From: CAYLJO01 sp964383905
GTDB lineage: Bacteria > Acidobacteriota > Blastocatellia > Pyrinomonadales > Pyrinomonadaceae
DNA: 64,000 bases
Assembly (NCBI GenBank): GCA_964383905.1
Contig: CAYLJO010000002.1
Span: forward strand, 1-64,000
Reading direction: 5' to 3'
Each line of letters starts with the position of its first letter. Within the stretch, counting starts at the first letter, position 1. Below the pieces are notes generated by a model. The model made no database searches, was not told where the DNA came from, and worked only from the letters and a program-made list of their open reading frames with translations. This document shows, in pieces, positions 36,666 to 44,958 of the stretch. A program made the translations under genes and the position numbers.

Positions 36666-38021
36666 ATGATTAAACGAGTAACGGACATTCCCGGACCACG
36701 TTCGCTGGCGTTGATCGAGCGGAGGTACGCAGCCGTACCACGTGGGCCGTACAACGTCGCGCCGATCTTCATCAGGTCGGCCAGGGGAGTGGTTCTGGAG
36801 GATGTGGACGGGAATACCTATATTGATTTCGCTGGAGGACTCGGCTGCCTGAATATTGGTTCCTGCGCGCCCGAAGTTGTCAACGCCGTCAAAGATCAAT
36901 CGGCAAGCTTCACACATACCTGCTTTCACGTCTCGATGCACGAGCCTTACGTCGAATTGGCCGAAAGACTAAACCGGCTGACGCCCGGCGACTTTCCCAA
37001 GAAGACTTTCTTCGCCAACAGCGGCGCGGAGGCCGTAGAGAACGCGGTCAAGATTGCGCGCAGCTACACGGGTCGCCCGGCCGCCATGGCGTTTGAAGAC
37101 GCTTTTCATGGCCGCACGCTGCTGGCCTTGTCGCTGACGAGCAAGGTCAAGCCGTACAAATTCGGGTTCGGCCCGTTTGCGCCCGAGGTTTACCGCCTGC
37201 CTTATGCCTACTGTTATCGTTGTGCTTACCGCCTGACGTATCCCGGTTGCGGGATGAGGTGTGCCGGGCCTGCCCTCGAAGATTTCTTCAAGCGCCACGT
37301 CTCCGCCGAGTCGGTCGCGGCCGTGATTGTCGAGCCCGTGCTGGGCGAAGGCGGCTTCGTCGTGCCGCCGCATGAGTTCTTCACAGAGCTTCAGGAAGTC
37401 TGCCGGGCGACGGGCATTCTGTTGATCGCCGACGAAGTGCAAACGGGTCTGGGCCGCACCGGCTCGCTCTTCGCCTGCGAGCAGTTTGGCATCGTGCCGG
37501 ATATCCTCATCACCGCCAAATCGCTCGGCGGAGGCCTACCCATCTCCTCGATCACCGGACGAGCCGAGATCATGGACCACCCCATGGCGGGCGGCCTCGG
37601 CGGCACGTTCGGCGGCAATCCGTTGGCCTGTCGCGCGGCACTGGCCGTCCTCGACCTGATCGAGCGTGATAACCTGTGCGGTCGCGCAAGAGAGATCGAG
37701 CAAAAAGTGTTAGCGCGCTTTCAGGTGTTTCGGCAGAAATACCGGCTCGTTGGCGATGTGCGTGGCGCGGGCGCGATGTGCGCTTTGGAGCTTGTCAGGA
37801 ACCGTGAAACCAGAGAGCCGGCAAAAGAGGAGACGGACCAATTTACGCAGCATGCCCTCCGGCGCGGGCTCGTCACCATTACGGCCGGTACATTCGGCAA
37901 CGTCATACGGACGCTCATGCCGCTGGTGATGACAGATGAAGAATTGGAATTCGGGCTCGACGTGATGGAACAAACGCTGCGTGAAGTTGAGATAGAGGCG
38001 GGGCTCATCCCTGCCCGGTGA
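36666..38021 (+). CDS. gabT: 4-Aminobutyrate aminotransferase-like class III aminotransferase
   Basis: A 451-residue PLP enzyme. KTFFANSGAEAVENAVKIAR, FEDAFHGRTLLALSLTSK, IADEVQTGLGRTGSLFACE and the PLP lysine in ITAKSLGGGLPISSITGRAE match GabT/PuuE proteins. The insertion AYCYRCAYRLTYPGCGMRC holds four Cys and resembles the Cys-containing segment seen in many GABA transaminases. It would convert GABA and 2-oxoglutarate to succinate semialdehyde and glutamate, completing the putrescine-to-succinate route with its neighbours. 5-Aminovalerate or lysine-derived substrates are alternatives. Confidence 0.88.
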   Translation: MIKRVTDIPGPRSLALIERRYAAVPRGPYNVAPIFIRSARGVVLEDVDGNTYIDFAGGLGCLNIGSCAPEVVNAVKDQSASFTHTCFHVSMHEPYVELAERLNRLTPGDFPKKTFFANSGAEAVENAVKIARSYTGRPAAMAFEDAFHGRTLLALSLTSKVKPYKFGFGPFAPEVYRLPYAYCYRCAYRLTYPGCGMRCAGPALEDFFKRHVSAESVAAVIVEPVLGEGGFVVPPHEFFTELQEVCRATGILLIADEVQTGLGRTGSLFACEQFGIVPDILITAKSLGGGLPISSITGRAEIMDHPMAGGLGGTFGGNPLACRAALAVLDLIERDNLCGRAREIEQKVLARFQVFRQKYRLVGDVRGAGAMCALELVRNRETREPAKEETDQFTQHALRRGLVTITAGTFGNVIRTLMPLVMTDEELEFGLDVMEQTLREVEIEAGLIPAR

Positions 38022-38045
38022 TGGTAGGCAAACACGGGCTACATT

Positions 38046-38124
38046 AGTATAGCAAGTGGCGGATGGATGTAAGCCAGGGCCTCACCACGGAGGCACAGAG
38101 AACACAGATGGGGCACAGAGAAAA
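38046..38124 (+). repeat. Dispersed intergenic repeat family 2, copy 1
   Basis: TATAGCAAGTGGCGGATGGA (38048-38067), then CAGGGCCTCACCACGGAGGC and CACAGAG repeats. Near-identical to the copy at 45594-45665. Confidence 0.75.
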
Positions 38125-38171
38125 CGGGCTACACCCAATCGCTTTCTGCTATAAGATATTGAAGAGAGTTT

Positions 38172-39329
38172 ATGAGAGTGATCGTTCTGGGCGGGTGTGG
38201 CGCGATGGGGTCGGAAGTGACGAGAGACCTGGCGCAGACGAGTGATTTCGAGGAGATCGTCGTTGCCGACGCCGACCTTCAAAGAGCGGAGAGGTTGGCA
38301 AGTGAGTTGGGTGGTGGACGTGTGCGTGCTGTGCAAGTCGATGCGCGGGACGAGGATGCTCTGGTAGATAAAATCCGGGGCTTCAACGTCATCGCCAACT
38401 GTACGACTTACCATTTTGGTCTCATCGTGACCCGCGCGGCGATCCGAGCGCGCGTCAACTATCTTGATCTGGGCGGGCTATTCAACACGCCGCGCCAACT
38501 TGAGCTAGACGGGGGAGCACGAGAGGCCGGTATCACAGCTTGTCTGGGTTGTGGCGCGACACCTGGGGTGACAAATCTGATGGCCCGGCGCGCCGCCGAT
38601 CAACTGGATGAGGTCGGCGAAGCTCACATCGCGTTCGCTTCGTTTCGCTCGGTGGCCCCTTCGCCGGGTCTGCTCGACACTCTGCTCGACGAATTCAGCC
38701 CTGACAGTCGCAGGTTTTACTGGGAGGACGGTGATTTCATCGAAGAGCCCGCCTTTGCGGGCGCGAAGCGCGTGCGGTTTTCCGACCCCGTCGGAGAAAT
38801 CGAGACGTATTACGTGCCGCATTCGGAAACGCATACCCTGCCGCGCTTTCTCGGCAAGGGCGTGCGGCACGTCGATGTGCGCGGAACATGGCGGCCCGAA
38901 ACTATGCAGGCGCTGCGCGTGTTTGCCGAGTTCGGGTTGACGGGCACTCGTCCCGTCAACTTTCATCATCAGGAGATCAAGCCGAAAGAGTTCCTGCGCG
39001 AGCAGATACTGCAGCAGGCCACCGGGGTGGGCGAGGCGGGGGAGTGGGCCTTTTTATTGAATGTCCAAGTGACGGGGCAGCGCGATGGCAGGACAATCCA
39101 TTATGAGTACAAAAGCAGTCATCCGGCGCGCGCGGCGTGGGGGACATCTGTCACCGCAAAAATGACGGGGGTGCCGGCATCGATTGGGGCACAGAAGCTG
39201 GCGCGTGGAGAAGGCGCACGAACAGGTGTGATTGCGCCGGAGGTGTGTTTCGAGCCGACCGGTTTTTTCTCTGAGCTGGAGAAGCGTGGTATCTATATCA
39301 GAGAGGAAATGGAAGAGATCCTGCTTTGA
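38172..39329 (+). CDS. Saccharopine dehydrogenase-like oxidoreductase
   Basis: A 385-residue protein with an N-terminal Rossmann fold (VIVLGGCGAMGSEVTRDLAQ) and a saccharopine-dehydrogenase-type catalytic domain (ACLGCGATPGVTNLMARRAA ... AFASFRSVAPSP). Relatives include saccharopine reductase and carboxynorspermidine dehydrogenase, all acting on secondary amines formed from lysine or diamines with NAD(P)H. Its place after a putrescine/GABA-type gene set points to polyamine or lysine catabolism (inference). The gap before it holds repeat family 2, so operon membership is uncertain. Confidence 0.82.
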   Translation: MRVIVLGGCGAMGSEVTRDLAQTSDFEEIVVADADLQRAERLASELGGGRVRAVQVDARDEDALVDKIRGFNVIANCTTYHFGLIVTRAAIRARVNYLDLGGLFNTPRQLELDGGAREAGITACLGCGATPGVTNLMARRAADQLDEVGEAHIAFASFRSVAPSPGLLDTLLDEFSPDSRRFYWEDGDFIEEPAFAGAKRVRFSDPVGEIETYYVPHSETHTLPRFLGKGVRHVDVRGTWRPETMQALRVFAEFGLTGTRPVNFHHQEIKPKEFLREQILQQATGVGEAGEWAFLLNVQVTGQRDGRTIHYEYKSSHPARAAWGTSVTAKMTGVPASIGAQKLARGEGARTGVIAPEVCFEPTGFFSELEKRGIYIREEMEEILL

Positions 39330-39352
39330 AAAGGAGCGGAATAAGTGGCTCT

Positions 39353-39446
39353 TATGGTGGGTCTCAGATGAGTGCGACCGAACCGCAAACAAAAACTTGA
39401 ACCACAGAGGACACAGAGGGAAGACAAGGGGAACAGAGAAGAAGCA
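39353..39446 (+). repeat. Dispersed intergenic repeat family 1, copy B
   Basis: GGGTCTCAGATGAGTGCGAC (39359-39378), then CGAACCGCAAACAAAAACTT and GAACCACAGAGGACACAGAG. Best match to copy A at 20202. Confidence 0.78.
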
Positions 39447-39577
39447 ACATAGATCCGGCCGGGGCTAAATCTGGCGAGGATGGAGCTGCGCCAGCCGAAT
39501 GTTATGAGGTAAATTTTATAATAGTTTGCTACGGGGCGATCTTGACATCTGTTGTTTGTGTCTTTGCGGGTCAGGGA

Positions 39578-39607
39578 TCTCACGCCAGGACGCAAAGGCG
39601 CAAAGAT
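39578..39607 (+). repeat. Repeat family 3 (CACGC-AAGGCGC-AAG), copy 1
   Basis: TCTCACGCCAGGACGCAAAG, then GCGCAAAGAT. Related copies at 49882-49905 and 61863-61884. Confidence 0.55.
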
Positions 39608-39640
39608 GAAAGCTGGCGATAATAGTCTGCTCCGAAGCGC

Positions 39641-39670
39641 TTGACAGTGCCGGCAGGTCGGGCTTACAGT
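39641..39670 (+). promoter_or_regulatory. Probable sigma-70-type promoter of metY-metX
   Basis: TTGACA at 39641-39646, 18-base spacer, TACAGT at 39665-39670. The predicted transcript start near 39677 is just upstream of the riboswitch aptamer, which supports it. Confidence 0.5.
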
Positions 39671-39689
39671 GCCTTGTATTGATAGATTG

Positions 39690-39745
39690 AGCGTGGCGAT
39701 TTAGGGCGACTTGCTCCACGAAAAAAACTGCTAAAGAGCTGGAAA
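39690..39745 (+). promoter_or_regulatory. SAM-II-type (SAM_alpha) riboswitch aptamer upstream of metY
   Basis: Stem P1 CGTGG (39692-39696) / CCACG (39716-39720) encloses a loop with CGATTTAGGG and CTTGCT, matching the SAM-II consensus (GAUUUA ... UUGC). An A-rich linker and GCTAAAGAGC (39730-39739) follow, the conserved downstream strand that forms the pseudoknot. This family binds S-adenosylmethionine and usually sits before metA/metX/metY-type genes, as here. Recognition is by eye. Confidence 0.75.
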
Positions 39746-39764
39746 AGTTCTCTGAGTTACGAGG

Positions 39765-39795
39765 GCCTCCCGCGCTACTCTTTAGCGCGGGAGGC
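39765..39795 (+). terminator. Terminator-like hairpin in the metY leader
   Basis: A perfect 13-bp GC-rich stem (39765-39777 with 39783-39795, loop CTCTT), 20 bases after the SAM-II aptamer. It is followed by TTCGACCTTCTT, a weak U-tract. Likely the expression platform: SAM binding would favour termination, or the hairpin acts with Rho or on RNA stability. Confidence 0.65.
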
Positions 39796-39897
39796 TTCGA
39801 CCTTCTTATCCTCGCTCCTAGCTTAACAGGCTGTGTTTACCTGTTGCCCTTAACACGCGCAACTAATCTAAAAGCGATTACTATAAGGAGAATGTCT

Positions 39898-41277
39898 ATG
39901 GCTGAAGAGAGCGAAAATGGCTCAAGACAATTGCACTTTGATACCCTCGCCATCCACGGCGGGCATGAGCCGGACACCGCCACCAACGCACGCGCGGTAC
40001 CCATTTACCAGACCACCTCATACGTCTTCAACGATGCGGACCACGCGGCGCGCCTTTTTGCCCTGCAGGAATTCGGCAACATCTACACACGCATCATGAA
40101 CCCGACGACGGACGTGTTTGAGAAAAGAATGGCCGCCCTCGAAGGCGGCGCGGCGGGGCTCGCGATGGCTTCCGGCCAGGCGGCTGAGACGCTCACCATC
40201 CTGACGATCGCCAAAGCCGGGGATGAGATCATCTCAACCACATCGCTCTACGGCGGCACGTACAATCTGTTTCACTACACCCTGCCGAAACTCGGTATCA
40301 CAGTGCGCTTCGTTGACGCAGCCGATTACGAGGGCATGCGGGCGAGCGTTAACGAGAAGACGAAAGCCATCTATTCGGAGACAATCGGGAACCCGAAGCT
40401 CGACATCATGGACATCGAGCGCATCGCAGGGATTGCGCACGAACACAGCTTGCCCTTTATCATAGATAACACGACGCCGTCGCCGGCGCTGTGCCGTCCC
40501 ATCGAGTGGGGGGCCGATATCGTCGTCAATTCGGCGACCAAGTTCATCGGCGGCCACGGCACGTCTATCGGCGGCATCATCGTCGATGCGGGGCGTTTCG
40601 ACTGGAAAGCTTCGGGCCGCTTCCCGGATTTTACAGCGCCCGATCCCTCGTATCACGGCGTCTCTTTCACGGAGGCTTTCGGGCCGCTCGCGTTCATCAT
40701 CAAAGCGCGCGTGCAAGGGTTGCGCGATACCGGCGGGTGTCTCTCGCCCTTCAACGCTTTCCTCTTTTTGCAGGGCATCGAAACGCTGCACCTGCGCATG
40801 CAGCGGCATTCGGAGAACGCCCTGGAGGTCGCAAAATTTCTCCAGCAGCACCCCGAAATTGAATGGGTCAATTATCCCGGCCTCGAGAGCAGCCCTTACT
40901 ATGCGCTCACGCAAAAATATCTGCCGAACGGCGCCGGCGCGCTCATCACCTTCGGCATTCGCGGCGGCTTTGAAGCGGGTAAACGATTCATCAATTCATT
41001 AAAACTCTTCAGCCTGCTCGCCAACATCGGCGACGCAAAGTCGCTCGTCATTCACCCGGCTTCGACCACACACCAGCAGCTCTCGGAAGAGGAGCAGCGT
41101 GCGACCGGCACCACGCCGGAGCTTGTGCGTCTCTCGGTCGGGCTGGAGGACGTGCGCGACATCATCACAGACCTGGACTACGCGCTCAGGGGGCGTGGCA
41201 GTAAGTTGCCGGAGCCCAGCGGCGGGTTGACCGACGAACCGCAACAGGCCGCGGCGGGGGCCGGCGGGGTTGGATAA
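39898..41277 (+). CDS. metY: O-acetylhomoserine sulfhydrylase (MetY)
   Basis: A 459-residue PLP enzyme of the Cys/Met metabolism family. It starts FDTLAIHGGHEPDTATNARA; PIYQTTSYVF, the GNIYTRIMNPTTDVFEKRMA loop and the PLP lysine in VNSATKFIGGHG (about residue 210) are diagnostic. It makes homocysteine from O-acetylhomoserine and sulfide. ATG 39898 has an AAGGAG site seven bases upstream and is preferred over ATG 39892. The SAM-II leader upstream suggests repression when SAM is plentiful. metX follows three bases after its stop. Confidence 0.96.
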   Translation: MAEESENGSRQLHFDTLAIHGGHEPDTATNARAVPIYQTTSYVFNDADHAARLFALQEFGNIYTRIMNPTTDVFEKRMAALEGGAAGLAMASGQAAETLTILTIAKAGDEIISTTSLYGGTYNLFHYTLPKLGITVRFVDAADYEGMRASVNEKTKAIYSETIGNPKLDIMDIERIAGIAHEHSLPFIIDNTTPSPALCRPIEWGADIVVNSATKFIGGHGTSIGGIIVDAGRFDWKASGRFPDFTAPDPSYHGVSFTEAFGPLAFIIKARVQGLRDTGGCLSPFNAFLFLQGIETLHLRMQRHSENALEVAKFLQQHPEIEWVNYPGLESSPYYALTQKYLPNGAGALITFGIRGGFEAGKRFINSLKLFSLLANIGDAKSLVIHPASTTHQQLSEEEQRATGTTPELVRLSVGLEDVRDIITDLDYALRGRGSKLPEPSGGLTDEPQQAAAGAGGVG

Positions 41278-41279
41278 GT

Positions 41280-42404
41280 ATGGCGGTTCTGGAACCAGGC
41301 TTTGAGGGCGACTTCGTCTTCGCTCGCGAAGAGCCGTTCGAACTGGCGGGCGGCGGCGAGTTGCGGCCGGTGACGCTGCGCTATGCGCTCTACGGGGAGC
41401 TCAGCAGCCGGCGGGATAATGCGCTCCTCGTCTGTCACGCGCTGTCGGGCTCGGCGCGCGTCGCCGACTGGTGGGCGGAGATGGTCGGGCCGTACCGCGT
41501 CTTCGATACGACGCGCTACTGCGTGATCGGAATCAACGTCATCGGCTCATGCTACGGCTCGACCGGGCCGCGCTCGGAAAACCCGCGCACGGGCGGGCCG
41601 TACGGCGGCGACTTCCCGCTGGTAACGATCGGCGATATGGTCAGGGCGCAGGCGCGGCTTCTCGACCATCTCGGTATCGGGCGGTTGCACACGGTGATCG
41701 GTGGCTCGATCGGCGGGATGCAGGCCCTGAAATGGGCCGTTGATTTTCCCGAGCGGGTTGAGAGATGCGTCGCGATCGGGGCGACACCTCTTTCGGCGAT
41801 GGGGCTTGCGCTCAATCACCTGCAGCGCGAGGCGATCCGCAACGATCCGGCATGGCGAGGCGGGCATTATCCGGAGAATGATCCGCCCGCCGCCGGGCTG
41901 GCGCTGGCGCGAGCTATCGCGACCTGTTCTTACAAGTCCGGCGAACTTTTCACCGAACGTTATTCCCGGAAGCCGAACCGGAGCGGCGAAGACCCGCACC
42001 GCTCGCTCGACGAGCGTTTCGACGTCGCCGGCTACCTGGATTATCAGGGCCAGACGTTCATCCGCCGGTTCGACGCCAACTCTTACCTCGTACTGTCAAA
42101 GGCTATGGATACTTTTGATCTGGCACGGGGCTATGAGTCGGAAGCGAGCGCCCTCGGGCGTATCGGCGCGCGCGTGCTGTTGGTCGGTATCTCCACCGAC
42201 TGGCTCTTTCCGGTCTCGGACGTCAAGGCGCTCGGCGAGCGGATGCGGGCCGCCGGGGTCGATGCGGGTTATGTCGAGCTTCAATCATCGCACGGGCATG
42301 ACGCCTTTCTGGCCGACGCCGCAATGCTGGCGCCATTGATTGATCCACACATCAGCGAAGAACAGTCCGCGAAGTGGGAGAGCGCCAGGGTGGGATTCAA
42401 TTGA
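41280..42404 (+). CDS. metX: Homoserine O-acetyltransferase (MetX)
   Basis: A 374-residue alpha/beta-hydrolase-fold acyltransferase. The nucleophile Ser lies in GGSIGGMQALKWA (about residue 142), the acid Asp in STDWLFP (about 307) and the catalytic His in SHGHDAF (about 338). GSTGPRSENPRTGGPYGGDF is the family's substrate-loop signature. It acetylates homoserine with acetyl-CoA (some members use succinyl-CoA), feeding MetY. It is two bases past the metY stop, thus in one transcript under the SAM-II leader. Confidence 0.96.
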   Translation: MAVLEPGFEGDFVFAREEPFELAGGGELRPVTLRYALYGELSSRRDNALLVCHALSGSARVADWWAEMVGPYRVFDTTRYCVIGINVIGSCYGSTGPRSENPRTGGPYGGDFPLVTIGDMVRAQARLLDHLGIGRLHTVIGGSIGGMQALKWAVDFPERVERCVAIGATPLSAMGLALNHLQREAIRNDPAWRGGHYPENDPPAAGLALARAIATCSYKSGELFTERYSRKPNRSGEDPHRSLDERFDVAGYLDYQGQTFIRRFDANSYLVLSKAMDTFDLARGYESEASALGRIGARVLLVGISTDWLFPVSDVKALGERMRAAGVDAGYVELQSSHGHDAFLADAAMLAPLIDPHISEEQSAKWESARVGFN

Positions 42405-42934
42405 TTGTATAACGGTTCTCAAATGAGCGGGGCAAAAACCCCTCACTACAGGGACGCAGAGGAGCCGCAACCAAAAACCTGAACCGCAGAGGACGCAGAG
42501 GACGCCGAGGAAAGACAAAAGAAATAAAGCTATACGCCCCTGGACGTATAACCCGCTCTCCAATGACATAAGTCGGCTGTTTAACCACCTCCTCATGCAA
42601 GGTTAGCCAGCATAATCTCTTCAACCGCAGTTGCGGGCTTATCCGGCTTGGCTCCAAGACCACGCCAGGCACTTCTCCAACCTACGTCATGGATGCCTAG
42701 CTATTCTTAATATTGGTGTTGGGCGACACATGAAGATGACTAAAGAGATGAGGCGACTGGATTTACGGGGCAGGGCGAGGGCGCTTGAAATGAAGAACCA
42801 GCGGGCTCTTGCCGCGCCGGCTCAGGCAGGCGATACCTGGAGAAATGAGCGGATTCGCCGTTTGTTAAAGAAAGCAATCACTCGCAAACAGATAAGGAGG
42901 GTGGAGTGGCTGCAAACCTCACACCAGAACGCTT
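42405..42934. other. 530-bp mostly non-coding region
   Basis: Holds repeat copy C and a palindrome TATACG/CGTATA (42531-42550). An open frame from ATG 42730 (basic, KMTKEMRRLDLRGRARALEM) overlaps the next gene and has no ribosome site, so it is not called. A strong AAGGAGG at 42894-42900 serves a short leader frame. Confidence 0.5.
42408..42530 (+). repeat. Dispersed intergenic repeat family 1, copy C
   Basis: TATAACGGTTCTCAAATGAG, CTCACTACAGGGACGCAGAG, then AACCGCAGAGGACGCAGAGG and GAAAGACAAAAGAAATAAAG. Its 3' half closely matches copy F at 55459-55545. Confidence 0.72.
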
Positions 42935-42962
42935 ATGCCTTTACTACCAACAGTTTGCCTGA
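42906..42962 (+). other. Possible 18-residue leader peptide
   Basis: AAGGAGG (42894-42900), five-base spacer, GTG 42906, then MAANLTPERLCLYYQQFA and TGA. It overlaps the start of the next gene in another frame, so it could couple or tune its translation. Speculative. Confidence 0.3.
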
Positions 42963-43231
42963 TGGCGGGGCTGGTGCTGACGAACCCGGTGCAGCCGCCG
43001 TATAATACCAATACGGACAGGACACAGACCATCACCGCGCGTTACGCGGAGAAGCTACAATTGAATCTGACCATGCCAGATGCGATACAGACGTTCGGCA
43101 AGCCGGATGACTGTATTACTTTTACAGATCAAAATGGGAAGTATGAAGCATGGCGCTACGACGATTACGCCATCAGTTCTCTGTACTTGATTTTCAAAGA
43201 AGGTAAGCTAGCTTACTACTTCAGAAAATAA
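42935..43231 (+). CDS. Small exported protein, BamE/SmpA-like C-terminus
   Basis: A 98-residue product with a hydrophobic N-terminus (LLPTVCLMAGLVLTNPV) that may be a signal peptide or anchor, a polar linker and a compact domain: TMPDAIQTFGKPDDCITFTD then YEAWRYDDYAISSLYLIFKE, GKLAYY. The GKP...W.Y...L.F..GKL pattern recalls small BamE-like folds, but assignment is weak. No ribosome site lies directly before ATG 42935; the nearest serves an overlapping leader frame. Confidence 0.6.
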   Translation: MPLLPTVCLMAGLVLTNPVQPPYNTNTDRTQTITARYAEKLQLNLTMPDAIQTFGKPDDCITFTDQNGKYEAWRYDDYAISSLYLIFKEGKLAYYFRK

Positions 43232-43252
43232 TTCGCGTCCGGTCCATGCTAG

Positions 43253-43325
43253 AGCATATCTCACTTAGATGTAGGGAAGGAGGAGATTTGAACCACAGGG
43301 GGCACAGAGGAACACAGAGGGGAGC
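43253..43325 (+). repeat. Dispersed intergenic repeat family 1, partial copy D
   Basis: GATTTGAACCACAGGGGGCA, then CAGAGGAACACAGAGGGG. Retains the 3' CACAGAGG part; the 5' part is degenerate (TCTCACTTAGATG). Confidence 0.55.
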
Positions 43326-43403
43326 TTAATACATTCAGAATAGATGAGTAGTGGCCCCCACCAATTAATGATGACTCCTCCATACCTACTATCGCCAACC
43401 GTT

Positions 43404-43913
43404 CTAGGTGCGGCGGCTCACGCCTGGTTGCGTAGAAGTGCGCCCCATCCCCTCCCACAGCCGAGTCAACAATTGGGCGCATTCTTCTAAAGCTGTTCGA
43501 TCCACTTCGGTGAACGCGTTCCTGCGCTCGCTCTCCACATCAATTGTCCCGGTTACCGTACCCTCCCGACTAATGACCGGGACAATAACCTCCGACTGCG
43601 TGCTCCCGAATGCTGTCAGGTATCGTGGGTCATTGGCCACATCGTTGGAAATCACCGTGCTTCGTGAGGCCACAGCATGGCCGCTCAGTCCTTTTGTGAC
43701 GGGGAATCGCGGGTGGGCAGGCGCCCCCACGCCGCTCCAAGCGATGTTGGCGATCTCCTCTTCATCCACGTCATAGATGCCGACCCAGCGGTAATCTCCG
43801 GAGGTACGGATCACCTCGGCAATACGTTCGGCCTTGGCGGTCCGCTCGGCCAAAGAATCGAGTATGTTTTGGATCTGCTGCAAAAACCTATCTCTGTTCA
43901 CTATAGACTCCAT
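43404..43913 (-). CDS. Stand-alone GAF-domain protein
   Basis: A 169-residue cytoplasmic protein that is one GAF domain: YRWVGIYDVDEEEIANIAWS, FPVTKGLSGHAVASRSTVIS, NDVANDPRYL and GTIDVESERRNAFTEVDRTA. GAF proteins of this size can be free methionine-R-sulfoxide reductases, but the catalytic Cys pattern of those enzymes is not seen here, so a ligand-binding or regulatory role is more likely. No partner domain is attached. Confidence 0.82.
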   Translation of the reverse strand: MESIVNRDRFLQQIQNILDSLAERTAKAERIAEVIRTSGDYRWVGIYDVDEEEIANIAWSGVGAPAHPRFPVTKGLSGHAVASRSTVISNDVANDPRYLTAFGSTQSEVIVPVISREGTVTGTIDVESERRNAFTEVDRTALEECAQLLTRLWEGMGRTSTQPGVSRRT

Positions 43914-43995
43914 GCGGAAGGGGCGCCGGGCGGTTGAGCTGACCCGCCGCCCGGGGCCTTCGAGAATAAGGCGCGAGCGCGTTGACGGCCGGCCT

Positions 43996-44550
43996 TCAGC
44001 GGGCGGTTAGATCGCCTGACTTGGATGGCAGATACCTGCTCTGAAGAATCTCCCGGTGGTGCAGCTCGTGCCCCGCAATAATATAGGCCAGAGCACGTAC
44101 GCTCACCTCGGCCTCATTGGCCACGCCTCTTCGCGCCCATGCCTCCCTCTCCAGATGCTTGAAGAGGAAGAGACTTGATCGCCTGACGCTCTCGAATTCC
44201 GTGGCCAGCTCACCGAGCGGGTAATCGTCGAACGAGGCGTGACGGATGTAATCGTCCTGATCATAGCCGGGCAGAGGCGTTTTGTCCTTGCGGGCGAAGC
44301 GCAGTGCTCGGTAAGCGAAGATTCTCTCAGTGTCTATCAGATGGCCGACAAGCTCCTTGATGCTCCACTTACCGGGCGCATAGCGGAAACCAGCCCGGGT
44401 CTCCGGAATACCCTGCAGAAGGGCGAGGGTATTACCTAATTGTTCGCTTAGGGTCGTCAGGATGTCGCCGTCGGGGACGAGCGAGATGTACCTTCCGTAA
44501 TAGGACAGATATTCCGTTTCATCCGGCCTGCCGATAATTAAATCATTCAT
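43996..44550 (-). CDS. DinB-family protein
   Basis: A 184-residue four-helix-bundle protein. PGKWSIKELVGHLIDTERIF and AYIIAGHELHHREIL give the His residues of the DinB metal site (one in GHLIDTE, two in HELHH). DinB proteins are metal-dependent, sometimes thiol S-transferase-related and often damage-induced; substrates are mostly unknown. Ribosome site GGGGAGGAATTATTCG precedes the start. Same strand as the neighbouring GAF protein, 82 bases apart. Confidence 0.85.
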   Translation of the reverse strand: MNDLIIGRPDETEYLSYYGRYISLVPDGDILTTLSEQLGNTLALLQGIPETRAGFRYAPGKWSIKELVGHLIDTERIFAYRALRFARKDKTPLPGYDQDDYIRHASFDDYPLGELATEFESVRRSSLFLFKHLEREAWARRGVANEAEVSVRALAYIIAGHELHHREILQSRYLPSKSGDLTAR

Positions 44551-44682
44551 CGAATAATTCCTCCCCTTCGCAGGAATGGAAATCTAACGCTGTATTCACC
44601 CGCGCATGAGTTGAACGTCTCTGGGCCGCTACCGGGTTGGCGCCGGGCGCAATGCCGGCTATGCCGCGCCGCTCATGATCAC

Positions 44683-44958
44683 TCAACGGCGGTCACTATG
44701 GCCCAGACCCTTTTCAGGTGCGATGCGATCTCGCACCAACTGCTTGAGCTCTTTAGATTCCGGGAAACGACCCTGCTCCTGACGAGAAAAGATCACCTCC
44801 TCATCCAGCCGGACCTCAAAAATACCCCCCGTGCCGGGGACTAAGGCCACCTCTCCGATCTCGGTCTCAAACGTGGTGAGGATTTCCTGCGCCATCCACG
44901 CCGCGCGCAAGAGCCAGCGACACTGCGTGCAATACTCGATTTCCAAACGGTGATCCAT
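44683..44958 (-). CDS. SelT/SelW/SelH-family (Rdx) redox protein, Cys form
   Basis: A 91-residue thioredoxin-like protein with CTQC at residues 10-13 in IEYCTQCRWLLRA and the GTGGIFEVRLDEEVIFSR core of Rdx/SelW proteins. Many relatives carry selenocysteine in the second position; this one has Cys, encoded by a normal codon. Role in thiol redox balance is presumed. Of interest beside the TGA-containing rhodanese at 62148. Confidence 0.85.
   Translation of the reverse strand: MDHRLEIEYCTQCRWLLRAAWMAQEILTTFETEIGEVALVPGTGGIFEVRLDEEVIFSRQEQGRFPESKELKQLVRDRIAPEKGLGHSDRR

Noticed and set aside
39660..39800. SAM-I (S-box) riboswitch upstream of metY
   Set aside because: The S-box core motifs are absent; the arrangement fits SAM-II instead.
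42631..43005. 124-codon plus-strand frame
   Set aside because: No ribosome site, basic biased composition, overlaps the better supported exported protein gene; the part from 42730 cannot be fully excluded.
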